The position numbers and the translations under genes are program-made. A DNA stretch of 64,000 nucleotides from Pseudorhizobium tarimense (GTDB lineage Bacteria; Pseudomonadota; Alphaproteobacteria; Rhizobiales; Rhizobiaceae): the NCBI RefSeq assembly GCF_022968135.1, contig NZ_JALJRA010000014.1:82392-146391 (forward strand), read 5' to 3'. The notes beneath the pieces are model-generated. The model saw only the letters and a program-made list of their open reading frames with translations. It did not search any database and had not been told where the DNA came from. This document shows, one piece after another, positions 9,798 to 19,689 of the stretch. How positions within the stretch are numbered: position 1 is the first letter of the stretch; the number at the start of each line of letters is the position of its first letter.

Positions 9798-10939
9798 GCA
9801 AGTCGCAATCCACGCACTCGGATGCCTTGGCGCTCGCAGTTCTCAACTCCGTTCAGAACCCGGTGATCCTTGTCGATCCGACAGGACATGTCGCCTTCGC
9901 CAACTGGGAGGCTGAGTCCTTCTTCGGGGCGAGTGCCGCGCAGCTTGCCCGTCACGAGATCTCGACACTGATCCCCTTCGGCAGCCCGCTTCTCGCGCTG
10001 ATCGACCAGGTGCGGGAACGCAAGGCGCCGGTCAACGAATATCGCGTCGACTTGTCCTCGCCGCGTCTTGGTCAGGACAAGCTGGTTGATCTTTACGTCG
10101 CACCGGTGGCAAGCGAGCCAGGCTCCGTGGTCGTCGTCTTCCAGGAACGTTCGATGGCCGACAAGATCGACCGGCAGCTGACGCACCGCGCCGCCGCCCG
10201 CTCGGTCACGGGCCTTGCCTCCATGCTGGCCCATGAGATCAAGAACCCGCTTTCGGGCATCCGCGGCGCCGCACAGCTGCTGGAGACGTCCGTGCCGGAT
10301 GAGGATCGTGCCCTGACGCGCCTGATCTGCGATGAGACGGACCGGATTGTCTCCCTGGTTGACCGCATGGAGGTCTTTTCCGACGAGCGTCCGGTGGCCC
10401 GCCAGCCGATCAACATCCATTCGGTCCTCGATCACGTGAAGGCGATCGCCAAAGCAGGCTTTGGCCGCGACATCAAGGTATCAGAAAACTACGACCCGTC
10501 GCTGCCGCCGGTGCATGCCAACCGTGACCAGCTGGTCCAGGTCTTCCTGAACCTGGTGAAGAACGCTGCCGAAGCGATCGCAGACCAGCCCGACGGCGAG
10601 ATCATGCTGACGACCGCCTATCGACCTGGCATCCGGCTGTCGGTGGCAGGCTCGCGCGAAAAGATCTCGCTGCCGCTGGAGTTCTGCGTCATCGACAACG
10701 GACCCGGCGTGCCTGCCGATCTGCTGCCGAACCTCTTTGACCCCTTCATCACCACAAAGACCAACGGGTCCGGACTCGGGTTGGCGCTGGTCGCCAAGAT
10801 TATCGGCGCTCATGGCGGCATCGTCGAATGCGACAGCCAGAACCGCCGCACGATCTTCCGTGTCCTTATGCCGATGCACAAGGAGGCGCCCGCGGTCGAA
10901 CCCGGTGCTGCCCATACCATCACAGGGAAAGCCAAATGA
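9794..10939 (+). CDS. ntrB: Nitrogen regulation sensor histidine kinase NtrB
   Basis: A 381-aa cytosolic kinase/phosphatase that controls NtrC in response to nitrogen status through PII. An N-terminal PAS domain (about 15-125) is followed by the HisKA helix with the phosphorylated His147 in [14 protein letters not shown], then the HATPase domain with the N box [11 protein letters not shown], the G1 box DNGPGVP and the G2 box GSGLGLALV. There are no membrane segments. It overlaps dusB upstream and ntrC downstream by ATGA junctions, giving a tightly coupled three-gene unit. Confidence 0.95.
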   Translation: MSKSQSTHSDALALAVLNSVQNPVILVDPTGHVAFANWEAESFFGASAAQLARHEISTLIPFGSPLLALIDQVRERKAPVNEYRVDLSSPRLGQDKLVDLYVAPVASEPGSVVVVFQERSMADKIDRQLTHRAAARSVTGLASMLAHEIKNPLSGIRGAAQLLETSVPDEDRALTRLICDETDRIVSLVDRMEVFSDERPVARQPINIHSVLDHVKAIAKAGFGRDIKVSENYDPSLPPVHANRDQLVQVFLNLVKNAAEAIADQPDGEIMLTTAYRPGIRLSVAGSREKISLPLEFCVIDNGPGVPADLLPNLFDPFITTKTNGSGLGLALVAKIIGAHGGIVECDSQNRRTIFRVLMPMHKEAPAVEPGAAHTITGKAK

Positions 10940-12387
10940 CTGCCACGATCCTTGTCGCCGACGACGACGCGGCCATCCGCACTGTGCTGAACCAGGCGCT
11001 CACGCGCGCCGGCTACGACGTCCGCATCACCTCCAACGCCGCCACACTGTGGCGCTGGGTGTCGGCGGGCGAGGGCGATCTCGTGGTCACCGACGTGGTG
11101 ATGCCGGACGAAAACGCCTTCGATCTTCTGCCACGGATCAAGAAGGCTCGGCCCGATCTGCCGGTTCTAGTCATGAGCGCGCAGAACACCTTCATGACTG
11201 CCATCAAGGCATCGGAAAAGGGCGCCTACGATTATCTTCCGAAGCCGTTCGATCTGACGGAGCTGATCGCCATCATCGGCCGTGCGCTGGCCGAACCGAA
11301 GAAGAAGCCCGCGCGCCTCGACGACGACACGCAGGATGGCATGCCACTGGTCGGCCGTTCCGCCGCCATGCAGGAGATCTACCGCGTTCTCGCCCGCCTG
11401 ATGCAGACGGACCTGACCCTGATGATCACCGGCGAGTCCGGCACCGGCAAGGAACTCGTCGCCCGCGCGCTGCACGATTACGGCAAGCGCCGCAACGGGC
11501 CCTTCGTCGCCATCAACATGGCCGCGATCCCGCGTGACCTGATCGAGTCGGAGCTTTTCGGCCACGAGAAGGGCGCCTTCACCGGTGCGCAGTCGCGTTC
11601 CACCGGTCGTTTCGAGCAGGCGGAAGGCGGAACGCTCTTCCTCGACGAAATCGGCGACATGCCGATGGACGCCCAGACGCGGCTTCTGCGCGTCTTGCAG
11701 CAGGGTGAGTACACCACCGTCGGCGGACGCACCCCGATCCGCACCGATGTCCGCATCGTCGCCGCGACCAACAAGGACCTGAAGCAGCTCATCAACCAGG
11801 GCCTCTTCCGCGAGGACCTCTATTACCGCCTGAACGTCGTGCCGCTGCGTCTGCCGCCGCTGCGCGATCGCGCCGAAGACATTCCGGATCTCGTCCGTCA
11901 CTTCATGCAGATGGGCGAGAAGGAAGGCCTCGACGTCAAGCGATTTGACAACGAGGCGCTGGACGCGATGAAGGCCTATGCCTGGCCGGGCAACGTCCGC
12001 GAACTGGAGAACCTCATGCGCCGTCTGATGGCGCTCTACCCGCAGGACGTCATCACCCGCGAGATCGTCGAAGCCGAACTGCGCTCCGACACACCCGATA
12101 GCCCGATCGACAAGATGACACCGCGCAACGGTTCGCTCACGATCGCCCAGGCAGTTGAGGAAAACATGCGCAGCTATTTTGCCGGTTTCGGCGAGGGGCT
12201 GCCGCCGTCCGGGCTCTACGACCGGGTACTCCGCGAAATGGAGTACCCGCTGATCCTTGCCGCCCTGACGGCGACCCGCGGCAACCAGATCAAGGCAGCC
12301 GACCTCCTTGGCCTCAACCGCAACACCCTTCGCAAGAAGATCCGCGAGTTAGGCGTCTCCGTTTACCGCAGTTCGCGCAGCGCCTGA
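10936..12387 (+). CDS. ntrC: Nitrogen regulation response regulator NtrC
   Basis: A 483-aa sigma-54-dependent activator. The receiver domain carries the phosphorylation site Asp53 in [11 protein letters not shown]. The AAA+ domain has Walker A GESGTGKE, the sigma-54 contact loop GAFTGA, and the Walker B-type region [10 protein letters not shown]. The C-terminal Fis-type helix-turn-helix includes [19 protein letters not shown]. The start at 10936 overlaps the ntrB stop (ATGA). The intact GAFTGA contrasts with its absence in the neighbouring NtrX. Confidence 0.96.
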   Translation: MTATILVADDDAAIRTVLNQALTRAGYDVRITSNAATLWRWVSAGEGDLVVTDVVMPDENAFDLLPRIKKARPDLPVLVMSAQNTFMTAIKASEKGAYDYLPKPFDLTELIAIIGRALAEPKKKPARLDDDTQDGMPLVGRSAAMQEIYRVLARLMQTDLTLMITGESGTGKELVARALHDYGKRRNGPFVAINMAAIPRDLIESELFGHEKGAFTGAQSRSTGRFEQAEGGTLFLDEIGDMPMDAQTRLLRVLQQGEYTTVGGRTPIRTDVRIVAATNKDLKQLINQGLFREDLYYRLNVVPLRLPPLRDRAEDIPDLVRHFMQMGEKEGLDVKRFDNEALDAMKAYAWPGNVRELENLMRRLMALYPQDVITREIVEAELRSDTPDSPIDKMTPRNGSLTIAQAVEENMRSYFAGFGEGLPPSGLYDRVLREMEYPLILAALTATRGNQIKAADLLGLNRNTLRKKIRELGVSVYRSSRSA

Positions 12388-12479
12388 TCGCGTTCCACCC
12401 GGTCGTCTCTTCTTTCGGAAAAGGGGAAGAGGAACATCCTGGCTTCTGTCGCCGTTCTGCGTGGCGAAGGAGACAGGCC

Positions 12480-12728
12480 ATGCCGACGAGGGAACAGGAT
12501 TTCTACGGCGCCAAGCAGACCACGACCGAGTATGAAGGGCAGGAGCGCCCTGGCTCCCGCAGGGGCCGTTCACGATCACAGTGGGCGGTGACCGGCCTGG
12601 CGATCTTCCTCATCTGCATCTTCGTATGGGTCGCGCTGCGCCCTCCGGGAAGCACGGATCCCGCGCCGGCCGGAACGCCGGCAACGGGCATTGTTCGGGA
12701 GTCGGGCCCAACCAGCAACAACCCCTAG
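12480..12728 (+). CDS. Small single-pass membrane protein, hypothetical
   Basis: An 82-aa protein with a basic, Arg/Gln-rich N-terminal half (RPGSRRGRSRSQ), one clear membrane helix at about 35-54 (AVTGLAIFLICIFVWVAL) and a Pro/Gly/Thr-rich tail. The topology suggests an inside N terminus. GAAGGAGACAGG upstream of the ATG is a good ribosome binding site. I do not recognise a family. It lies between ntrC and ntrY with the stress-type gene at 12841 and is not part of the usual ntr core. Confidence 0.65.
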   Translation: MPTREQDFYGAKQTTTEYEGQERPGSRRGRSRSQWAVTGLAIFLICIFVWVALRPPGSTDPAPAGTPATGIVRESGPTSNNP

Positions 12729-12840
12729 GGATGCGGGCTCCCTGGCGCCATAGTCTTGCCACTGCCGCCCAAGAATCGAGAAGCCTAGATGGGAACCATT
12801 CCTGCCCTCTCGCCTTGGATAAGGCAAAAGGAGACCAGTG

Positions 12841-13155
12841 ATGTCAGACGATAGCGCAAAGACGATCAAAGCAACCTTCCCGACACGAGAAGCTGCGGAC
12901 CTCGCGGTCGAGCATCTGACCCAGGAGCACGGAATCGATCGCGCCGACGTCTTTATCGGGGCTGCCGGCGGCGCTAATACCAGCGGCACCAGACCCTCTG
13001 GTGGTGATGCACCCTCCACGCGAAGCGACCATTCGCGCGGCGACGCGCAGCTTGACGGTGAGGTCGAAGTCTCGGTAGACGTGACGGATCAAAAGCTTGC
13101 AGCTGCCCGGCGCGTCTTCGAGAACGGTGGAGGCCACAACATCTCCGCGGCCTGA
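12841..13155 (+). CDS. Small soluble hypothetical protein, general-stress-like fold
   Basis: A 104-aa acidic protein with an N-terminal stretch TIKATFPTREAADLAVEHLTQEH, a Gly/Ser/Thr-rich linker, and a C-terminal VEVSVDVTDQKLAAARRVFENGG. The two halves look like a split ferredoxin-like repeat (beta-alpha then beta-alpha), as in proteins of the heat-induced YflT or 17M stress type. That resemblance is weak and based on pattern only. AAGGAGACC precedes the ATG. It sits in the ntrC-ntrY gap. Confidence 0.65.
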   Translation: MSDDSAKTIKATFPTREAADLAVEHLTQEHGIDRADVFIGAAGGANTSGTRPSGGDAPSTRSDHSRGDAQLDGEVEVSVDVTDQKLAAARRVFENGGGHNISAA

Positions 13156-13360
13156 GGACTAGCCAACGAAATTTTGTCTCGCGCGGCCGCTCAGGTCGCG
13201 CTTGCGTTGCTTGACACGACACCCGCGGTCGTTGCATTTTCGCCACAAAACGTTGCTCAATAGCAACGCAGGTATCTGCCGTTTGAGGACTGCTCCGAAA
13301 GAGCCTGCGGCCATCAAGCGAGGCGGGGACGCCACCGGTGTCGGGGCAAGGAGTAATGCA

Positions 13361-15634
13361 ATGATCGAGGGCGTTGTCTCGCCCAAGGCTGAAGCCGAGC
13401 CCGATGGCATGGTTCAGGATCGGCGAGCGTCCTTCGCGCTGCCGGGCCTGTTGCTGGCCGGTGGCGCGCTTGTCTGCGCCATCCTAACGCTCTTCGTTCT
13501 CGTCGGGCTGACGCCGATTGCGCCGACCACTCAGGTCGTCATCGCATCGGCGATCCTCAACGGGGTCTTTGTCGTCGGCCTCATCTATTTGATCGCGCGC
13601 GAGGTTTTGCGCCTTTCGAAAGCTCGGCGTCGCGGGCGCGCTGCGGCGAGGCTCCACATCCGCGTCGTGGTGCTGTTTTCCCTGGTCGCTATCACGCCAG
13701 CAGTCCTGGTTGCCATCTTTGCCAGCATCACATTGAGCGCCGGTCTCGACCGGTGGTTCTCCATCCGCACCCAGTCGATCGTCCGCTCCTCCACGGATGT
13801 GGCGCAGGCCTACATGATGGAGAATGCCAGCTATCTCCAGGGCCAAACCGTTTCCATGGCCAATGACTTGGAGCGCAACCGGGCGATGTTCTACCTGGAC
13901 CGCACCGGCTTCGTCGACATGATGACCCGCCAGGCGCGCGGTCGTGGCATGCTCGGCGCCTTCCTGGTGCGCGAGGACGGGCAGGCGATTGCCCAGGCCG
14001 ACATCAGCACCGAGCGGCCGCTCCCGGCGATTCCTCAGGATGCCCTGCAGAAGGCCGCCGCCGGCCAGCCGACGCTTATTCCGCCGGGGGTGACGAACCT
14101 CGTCGGCGCCATCATCAAGCTAGACGGTATCCCGGGCTCCTTCCTCTATACCATCCGCGCCGTCGACCCGAAGGTCATGGGCGCGATGCGGCTGATGGAG
14201 GATAACACCGCCGAATATCAGGCGATGGAAGCCGGCCGCACCTCGCTGCAGATTGCCTTCGCCATCCTCTATCTCGGCTTTGCCTTGATCGTGCTGCTTG
14301 CAGCGATATGGACGGCGATCGCCGTCGCCGACCGCATCGTCCGGCCGATCCGGCTGCTGATCAGCGCCGCAGACAGCGTCGCCCAGGGCGATCTCAATGT
14401 CGTCGTGCCGGTTCGGGCCGCCGATGGCGATGTCGGCAACCTGTCGCGCACCTTCAACAAGATGATCTCCGAGATCCGCAGCCAGCGTGATGAGATTCTT
14501 GAGGCAAAGGACGAGGTGGACGACCGCCGGCGCTTCATCGAGGCGGTGCTATCCGGCGTAACGGCTGCCGTGATCGGCGTCGAGGATGATCGCCACATCA
14601 CCATCGTCAACCCGTCCGCCGAAGCCTTCCTCGGTCTTCCGGCGGAGCGGCTGATGGGGCGCAAGCTTTCGGAAGTAGTGCCCGAGATAGACCAGGTTCT
14701 TTCCGAAGCCGCCTCCCGCGCACGCAACGACTTCCGCAAGCAGGTCAACCTGATGCGCGGTGGCAAGGAACGAACGCTGAGCGTCCAGGTGACCCGCGAG
14801 GAGCAGAGCTCCACTCGAGATTCCTACGTGGTCACTCTCGATGACATCACTGATCTCGTGATCGCCCAACGCTCGACGGCTTGGGCCGACGTCGCCCGCC
14901 GCATTGCGCATGAAATCAAGAACCCGCTGACGCCGATCCAGCTCTCTGCCGAACGGCTGAAGCGTCGCTATGGCAAGCAGATCGCGGACGACGATCGGGC
15001 GGTTTTCGACCAGTGCACGGATACGATCGTGCGCCAGGTAGGAGATATCGGACGCATGGTCGACGAGTTCTCCTCCTTCGCCCGAATGCCGAAGCCGGCT
15101 AAGGAGGAGACGGATCTGCGAGACATCCTCCGCGACGCCGTCTTCCTGCGCGAGATGGGCACAAGCCACGTCGAGTTCGTCCGCGACCTTGGAGATGCGT
15201 CGCTGACCGGGATGTTCGACGCCCGCATGCTCGGCCAAGCCTTCGGAAACCTCGTCAAGAACGCCGTGGAGGCCATTGAATCGGTTCCGAGCGATCAGGA
15301 ACGGGATGGCCGCAAGGTCTGGGTGCGGTCCCGCTTCGACCATGGCCGCGATACCTTTGTGGTAGACATCATCGACAATGGCAGCGGCCTTCCCGCGGAA
15401 AACCGTCATCGCATTCTCGAGCCCTACATGACCATGCGCGAAAAGGGCACGGGCCTCGGGCTCGCCATCGTCAAGAAGATCATCGAGGAGCACGGGGGGC
15501 AGCTCGAACTTCATGACGCACCTCCCGAATTCGATCATGGCCGCGGCGCCATGATCAGGGTGCTGCTGCCGCACGTCGTGCAGGCAGGCGGCGCCGGAAC
15601 TGGAACCGACAAGGAATTCGCATATGGCGTCTGA
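13361..15634 (+). CDS. ntrY: Membrane sensor histidine kinase NtrY
   Basis: A 757-aa membrane kinase. Several N-terminal hydrophobic segments (about 25-50, 58-80 and 100-125) and another near 310-335 flank an extracytoplasmic region. A HAMP domain (RIVRPIRLLISAADSV) follows, then a PAS domain, HisKA with His517 in [15 protein letters not shown], and HATPase boxes (LVKNAVEAIE, DNGSGLP, GTGLGLAIV). The frame is open further upstream, but ATG at 13361 with CAAGGAG is the best start. It overlaps ntrX by 11 bp. NtrYX systems respond to nitrogen and redox or oxygen cues in alphaproteobacteria. Confidence 0.94.
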   Translation: MIEGVVSPKAEAEPDGMVQDRRASFALPGLLLAGGALVCAILTLFVLVGLTPIAPTTQVVIASAILNGVFVVGLIYLIAREVLRLSKARRRGRAAARLHIRVVVLFSLVAITPAVLVAIFASITLSAGLDRWFSIRTQSIVRSSTDVAQAYMMENASYLQGQTVSMANDLERNRAMFYLDRTGFVDMMTRQARGRGMLGAFLVREDGQAIAQADISTERPLPAIPQDALQKAAAGQPTLIPPGVTNLVGAIIKLDGIPGSFLYTIRAVDPKVMGAMRLMEDNTAEYQAMEAGRTSLQIAFAILYLGFALIVLLAAIWTAIAVADRIVRPIRLLISAADSVAQGDLNVVVPVRAADGDVGNLSRTFNKMISEIRSQRDEILEAKDEVDDRRRFIEAVLSGVTAAVIGVEDDRHITIVNPSAEAFLGLPAERLMGRKLSEVVPEIDQVLSEAASRARNDFRKQVNLMRGGKERTLSVQVTREEQSSTRDSYVVTLDDITDLVIAQRSTAWADVARRIAHEIKNPLTPIQLSAERLKRRYGKQIADDDRAVFDQCTDTIVRQVGDIGRMVDEFSSFARMPKPAKEETDLRDILRDAVFLREMGTSHVEFVRDLGDASLTGMFDARMLGQAFGNLVKNAVEAIESVPSDQERDGRKVWVRSRFDHGRDTFVVDIIDNGSGLPAENRHRILEPYMTMREKGTGLGLAIVKKIIEEHGGQLELHDAPPEFDHGRGAMIRVLLPHVVQAGGAGTGTDKEFAYGV

Positions 15635-16988
15635 TATTCTGGTCGTTGACGACGAGGCCGACATCCGCGAGATCGTCTCCGGCATCCTGTCCGACGAAGG
15701 GCATGAGACACGCACCGCACACGACAGCGACAGCGCACTGGCCGCAATCTCCGACCGGGTCCCGCGCCTGGTCTTCCTCGACATTTGGATGCAGGGCTCA
15801 AAGCTCGACGGCTTGGCACTGCTGGACGAGGTGAAGAGCCGTCACCCGGACCTGCCGGTGGTGATGATCTCGGGCCACGGTAACATCGAGACGGCCGTGT
15901 CCGCTATCAAGCGCGGCGCCTTTGATTTCATCGAAAAACCGTTCAAGGCGGATCGTCTCATCCTGATTGCAGAGCGGGCTTTGGAAAACTCCAACCTCAA
16001 GCGCGAGGTGAGCGAGCTGAAGAAGCGCACGGGCGATGCGGTCGAGCTAGTCGGCACGTCCGTCGCCGTCTCGCAGCTGCGCCAGACCATCGACAAGGTG
16101 GCGCCGACCAACAGCCGCATCATGATCCTCGGCCCCTCCGGCTCCGGCAAGGAGCTGGTGGCGCGCATGATCCACAAGAGGTCCGCCCGCGCCAACGGCC
16201 CCTTCGTCGCCCTGAATGCGGCAACGATCACGCCCGACCGAATGGAGATCGCACTCTTCGGCACCGAAGGCGGACCGGGGCAGCAGCGTAAGATCGGTGC
16301 GCTGGAAGAAGCTCACCGTGGCATCCTCTACCTCGACGAAGTCGGCGAGATGCCGCGCGAGACGCAGAACAAGATCCTGCGCGTGCTCGTCGACCAGCAG
16401 TTCGAGCGCGTCGGCGGCTCCAAGCGGGTCAAGGTAGATGTGCGGATCATCTCGTCTACGGCCTATAATCTGGAAAGCCTGATCGCCGAAGGCATCTTCC
16501 GCGAAGACCTCTATCACCGGCTGGCGGTCGTACCGGTCAAGGTGCCGGCGCTGGCCGAGCGCCGCGAGGACATTCCCTTTCTCGTCGACATGTTCATGCG
16601 CCAGATCTCCGAGCAGGCGGGTATCCGTCCGCGCAGGATCGGCGAGGACGCCATGGCCGTCCTGCAGGCGCATGACTGGCCGGGCAACATCCGCCAGCTG
16701 CGCAACAACGTCGAGCGACTGATGATCCTGGCGCGTTCGGACGGTCCGGATACCGCGATTTCTGCGGACATGCTGCCGACCGACCTTGGCGACATGCTGC
16801 CGAAGGTCTCCTCGAAGGGGGACCATCACATCATGACGCTGCCGCTGCGTGAGGCTCGCGAAATGTTCGAGCGCGATTATCTGATTGCGCAGATCAACCG
16901 CTTCGGCGGCAATATCTCGCGTACCGCGGAATTCGTCGGCATGGAGCGCTCGGCGCTTCACCGCAAACTGAAGTCGCTCGGCGTCTGA
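15624..16988 (+). CDS. ntrX: Response regulator NtrX
   Basis: A 454-aa NtrC-family regulator, partner of NtrY. The receiver has Asp53 (VFLDIWMQG). The AAA+ core keeps Walker A GPSGSGKE and the DEVGEMPRETQNK region, and the C terminus has a Fis-like helix-turn-helix (NISRTAEFVGMERSALHRK). Where NtrC has GAFTGA, NtrX reads FGTEGGPGQQRK, so the sigma-54 contact loop is missing. As known for other alphaproteobacterial NtrX proteins, it probably acts without activating sigma-54. It overlaps ntrY and is followed 49 bp later by trkA. Confidence 0.95.
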   Translation: MASDILVVDDEADIREIVSGILSDEGHETRTAHDSDSALAAISDRVPRLVFLDIWMQGSKLDGLALLDEVKSRHPDLPVVMISGHGNIETAVSAIKRGAFDFIEKPFKADRLILIAERALENSNLKREVSELKKRTGDAVELVGTSVAVSQLRQTIDKVAPTNSRIMILGPSGSGKELVARMIHKRSARANGPFVALNAATITPDRMEIALFGTEGGPGQQRKIGALEEAHRGILYLDEVGEMPRETQNKILRVLVDQQFERVGGSKRVKVDVRIISSTAYNLESLIAEGIFREDLYHRLAVVPVKVPALAERREDIPFLVDMFMRQISEQAGIRPRRIGEDAMAVLQAHDWPGNIRQLRNNVERLMILARSDGPDTAISADMLPTDLGDMLPKVSSKGDHHIMTLPLREAREMFERDYLIAQINRFGGNISRTAEFVGMERSALHRKLKSLGV

Positions 16989-17037
16989 CGTCGGGTGAAA
17001 CAGCCAGAACCGGTCTCTTGCCGGTGAAAGAGCAGGT

Positions 17038-18414
17038 ATGAAAGTCATCATATGTGGCGCAGGGCAGGTGGGCTACGGTATCGCCGAGCGCCTGTCGCAG
17101 GAGGATAACGACGTTTCGGTGATCGATACGTCCGCTTCGCTCGTCAACGCCATCACGGAAACCCTCGATGTCCGCGGCTACGTCGGTCACGGTGCCCACC
17201 CCGACGTGCTGGCCAAGGCTGGCGCCGAGCAAGCGGACATGATCATCGCGGTGACGCTCTACGACGAGGTCAACATTGTCGCCTGCGAAGTTGCGCACGC
17301 CCTCTTCAACGTGCCGACCAAGATCGCCCGCATCCGCGCCCAGAGTTACCTGAAGCCGGAATATTCCGACCTTTTCAGCCGCCAGCACATGTCCATCGAT
17401 GTGACGATCTCGCCCGAGATCGAGGTGGGCAAGATGGTGCTGCGGCGCATTTCCTTCCCCGGTGCCACCGACATCGTGCGCTTTGCCGAGGATTCGATTG
17501 CGATGGTGGCCATCGAGTGCATGGAGGACTGCCCGGTTCTCAACACGCCGCTGCAGCAGCTGAGCGAGCTCTTCCCCGATCTCATGGCGACGGTGGTCGG
17601 CATCTTCCGCGGCGGGCGGCTCTCCATCGCACATTCCGGCGATCAGCTGCATGCGGGTGACCTTGCCTACGTCATTTGCCAGCGCGAGCACGTGCGCCGC
17701 ACGCTCGGACTCTTCGGTCACGAGGAGCAGGAGGCGCGCCGTATCATCATCGCAGGCGGCGGTAATATCGGCCACTACGTCGCGCGCACCATCGAAGACC
17801 TGCAGCCGAAGACCCGCCTCAAGATCATCGAAACGGATCGGGAAAAAGCGGCCGCGGTATCGGAACAGCTGCGCCACACGGTCGTCCTGCATGGCTCGGC
17901 GCTCGACCAGAACATCCTCCAGCAGGCCGACGTCCAGGACGCCGACCTGATGGTGACGCTGACCAACAGCGACCAGATCAACATCCTGGGCGCCGTCATG
18001 GCAAAGTCACTCGGCTGTAAGTCGAACCTCGTTCTCGTTAACAGCTCGTCGCTCAACAACGTCACCAAGACCGTCGGCATCGACGCCCAAATCAACCCGC
18101 GCGCCGTCACGATCTCGCGCGTGCTCCAGCATGTCCGCAAGGGCCGCATCCGCTCCGTTTATGCCGTTCAGCAGGGGTCTGCGGAAGTTATCGAGGCCGA
18201 GGCGCTGGAAACATCGCCGCTCGTCGGCAGACCCTTTCGCGAGCTCGACCTGCCCGACGGCATCCGCATCGGCGCGATCTACCGCGGCGGCACGGTTTTG
18301 CGACCAAGCGGCGACACGAAGATCAAGGCCAAGGACCGCGTGGTGCTATTTTCAACTGCCGAGGCGGTCAAGAATGTCGAGCAGATGTTCCGCGTTTCCA
18401 TTCAGTATTTTTGA
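17038..18414 (+). CDS. trkA: Trk system potassium uptake protein TrkA
   Basis: A 458-aa peripheral NAD-binding regulator of the Trk potassium channel. It has two RCK units in tandem: a Rossmann fold starting VIICGAGQVGYGIAERL, a TrkA-C domain, then a second Rossmann fold (IIIAGGGNIGHYVARTIED) and a second TrkA-C domain. The length is normal. It lies directly after ntrX, an arrangement shared by rhizobia and relatives, and is likely co-transcribed with ntrYX. The membrane partner TrkH or TrkG is not in the window. Confidence 0.95.
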   Translation: MKVIICGAGQVGYGIAERLSQEDNDVSVIDTSASLVNAITETLDVRGYVGHGAHPDVLAKAGAEQADMIIAVTLYDEVNIVACEVAHALFNVPTKIARIRAQSYLKPEYSDLFSRQHMSIDVTISPEIEVGKMVLRRISFPGATDIVRFAEDSIAMVAIECMEDCPVLNTPLQQLSELFPDLMATVVGIFRGGRLSIAHSGDQLHAGDLAYVICQREHVRRTLGLFGHEEQEARRIIIAGGGNIGHYVARTIEDLQPKTRLKIIETDREKAAAVSEQLRHTVVLHGSALDQNILQQADVQDADLMVTLTNSDQINILGAVMAKSLGCKSNLVLVNSSSLNNVTKTVGIDAQINPRAVTISRVLQHVRKGRIRSVYAVQQGSAEVIEAEALETSPLVGRPFRELDLPDGIRIGAIYRGGTVLRPSGDTKIKAKDRVVLFSTAEAVKNVEQMFRVSIQYF

Positions 18415-18437
18415 GCAGCGACCGGAAAGAGCCGTCC

Positions 18438-19348
18438 ATGTCCAGAATTGCCGATGTCAACGGACGCTACGTCCCGCATGCTGATGCGGCAATCCAGATC
18501 GAGGACCGCGGCTTCCAGTTTGCCGACGGCGTCTACGAGGTCTGAGAAGTCCGGGCCGGCTTCATCATTGATCTGACCCGCCATCTCGACCGGCTCGACC
18601 GTTCGCTGCGCAAATTGCGGATCGCCCCTCCGATGGCACGGGCACCGCTGATCGCCGTCATCCGCGAGGTTCTGCGCCGCAACCGGGTGACAAACGGCAT
18701 CTTCTATCTGCAGGTGACCCGCGAGACAGCCCGCCGCGACCATTTCTTCCCCTCTTCCGACACGCCGCCGACCCTGACGATCACCGCCAAGTCTGTGGAC
18801 CCGGCGCCGATGCAGCGCAAGTGTCGCGACGGCATCCACCTAATCATCGTCCCCGAAAATCGTTGGGACCGGGTTGATATCAAGACGGTCGGCCTGCTCC
18901 CGAATGTTCTGGCGAAGCAGCAGGCGCGCGACTCCGGCGCCCAGGATGCGATCTTCATCGACCGCCATGGCAATGTCACCGAGTCGGCTTCTCGAACGTC
19001 TGGATCGTCAGCCGGGATGGGGCACTCGTCACTCGCCCTGCCGAGCACGGCATCCTGCAAGGCGTCACCCGTACCACGGTCCTGGACGTGGCGGCCAAGC
19101 TCGGCGTGGCGATGGAGGAGCGTGAGTTTTCGAAAGACGAGATGCTCGGTGCGCGCGAAGTTTTTTTGACGTCCGCCACGGGCAGCTGCGTTCCCGTTGT
19201 TGCCGTCGACGGGCAGCCGATCGCCAACACCCTGGATCCATGGGCTCAATATGAGGGGCGCCTTTTTGCACATTGCGGAAAAGACGACGATTTGATAACG
19301 AGGTTTTTGGGGGAGGGAAGCACGAGGGCGCTTCCCGGTCATCTCTGA
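18438..19348 (+). pseudogene. dat: D-amino-acid aminotransferase-like gene, broken by stop and frameshift
   Basis: Class IV PLP aminotransferase (IlvE/Dat fold). Translation from ATG 18438 gives family-like sequence (FQFADGVYEV) but meets TGA at 18543-18545. The same frame resumes at once and runs to about 18990. There one base is missing and coding shifts to another frame (SNVWIVSRDGALVT, HGILQGVTRTTVLDVA), ending at 19348. Two independent lesions suggest inactivity, though sequencing error is possible because the rest of the protein is well conserved. It lies between trkA and hfq, where rhizobia usually carry an intact copy. Confidence 0.85.
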
Positions 19349-19402
19349 CAGCGTGATCATGATCCGGCGCCTTACGCCGGCAATATAGAAAGAAGCGGCG
19401 CT

Positions 19403-19645
19403 ATGGCGGAACGTTCTCAGAACCTGCAGGACTTATTTCTCAATACGGTTCGCAAACAGAAGATTTCTCTGACTATCTTCCTGATCAACGGGGTGAAGCT
19501 GACGGGGGTCGTGACCTCCTTCGACAATTTCTGTGTGCTTCTACGCCGTGACGGCCATTCCCAACTGGTGTATAAGCACGCGATCTCGACCATCATGCCG
19601 GGCCAGCCGATGCAGATGTTCGAGAGCGAGGAAAACGCCGCTTAA
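19403..19645 (+). CDS. hfq: RNA chaperone Hfq
   Basis: An 80-aa hexameric RNA chaperone that pairs small RNAs with mRNAs and affects nifA-type regulation in rhizobia. The Sm1 segment is [20 protein letters not shown] and the Sm2 motif is YKHAIST, with the central FDNFCVLL. The acidic tail is short, as usual in alphaproteobacteria. AAAGAAG lies upstream of the ATG. It precedes hflX by 44 bp in the common hfq-hflX order. Confidence 0.97.
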   Translation: MAERSQNLQDLFLNTVRKQKISLTIFLINGVKLTGVVTSFDNFCVLLRRDGHSQLVYKHAISTIMPGQPMQMFESEENAA

Positions 19646-19689
19646 CAGGACAACTGCAGATTACAAATCGCGATACTTCGAATGAATCG

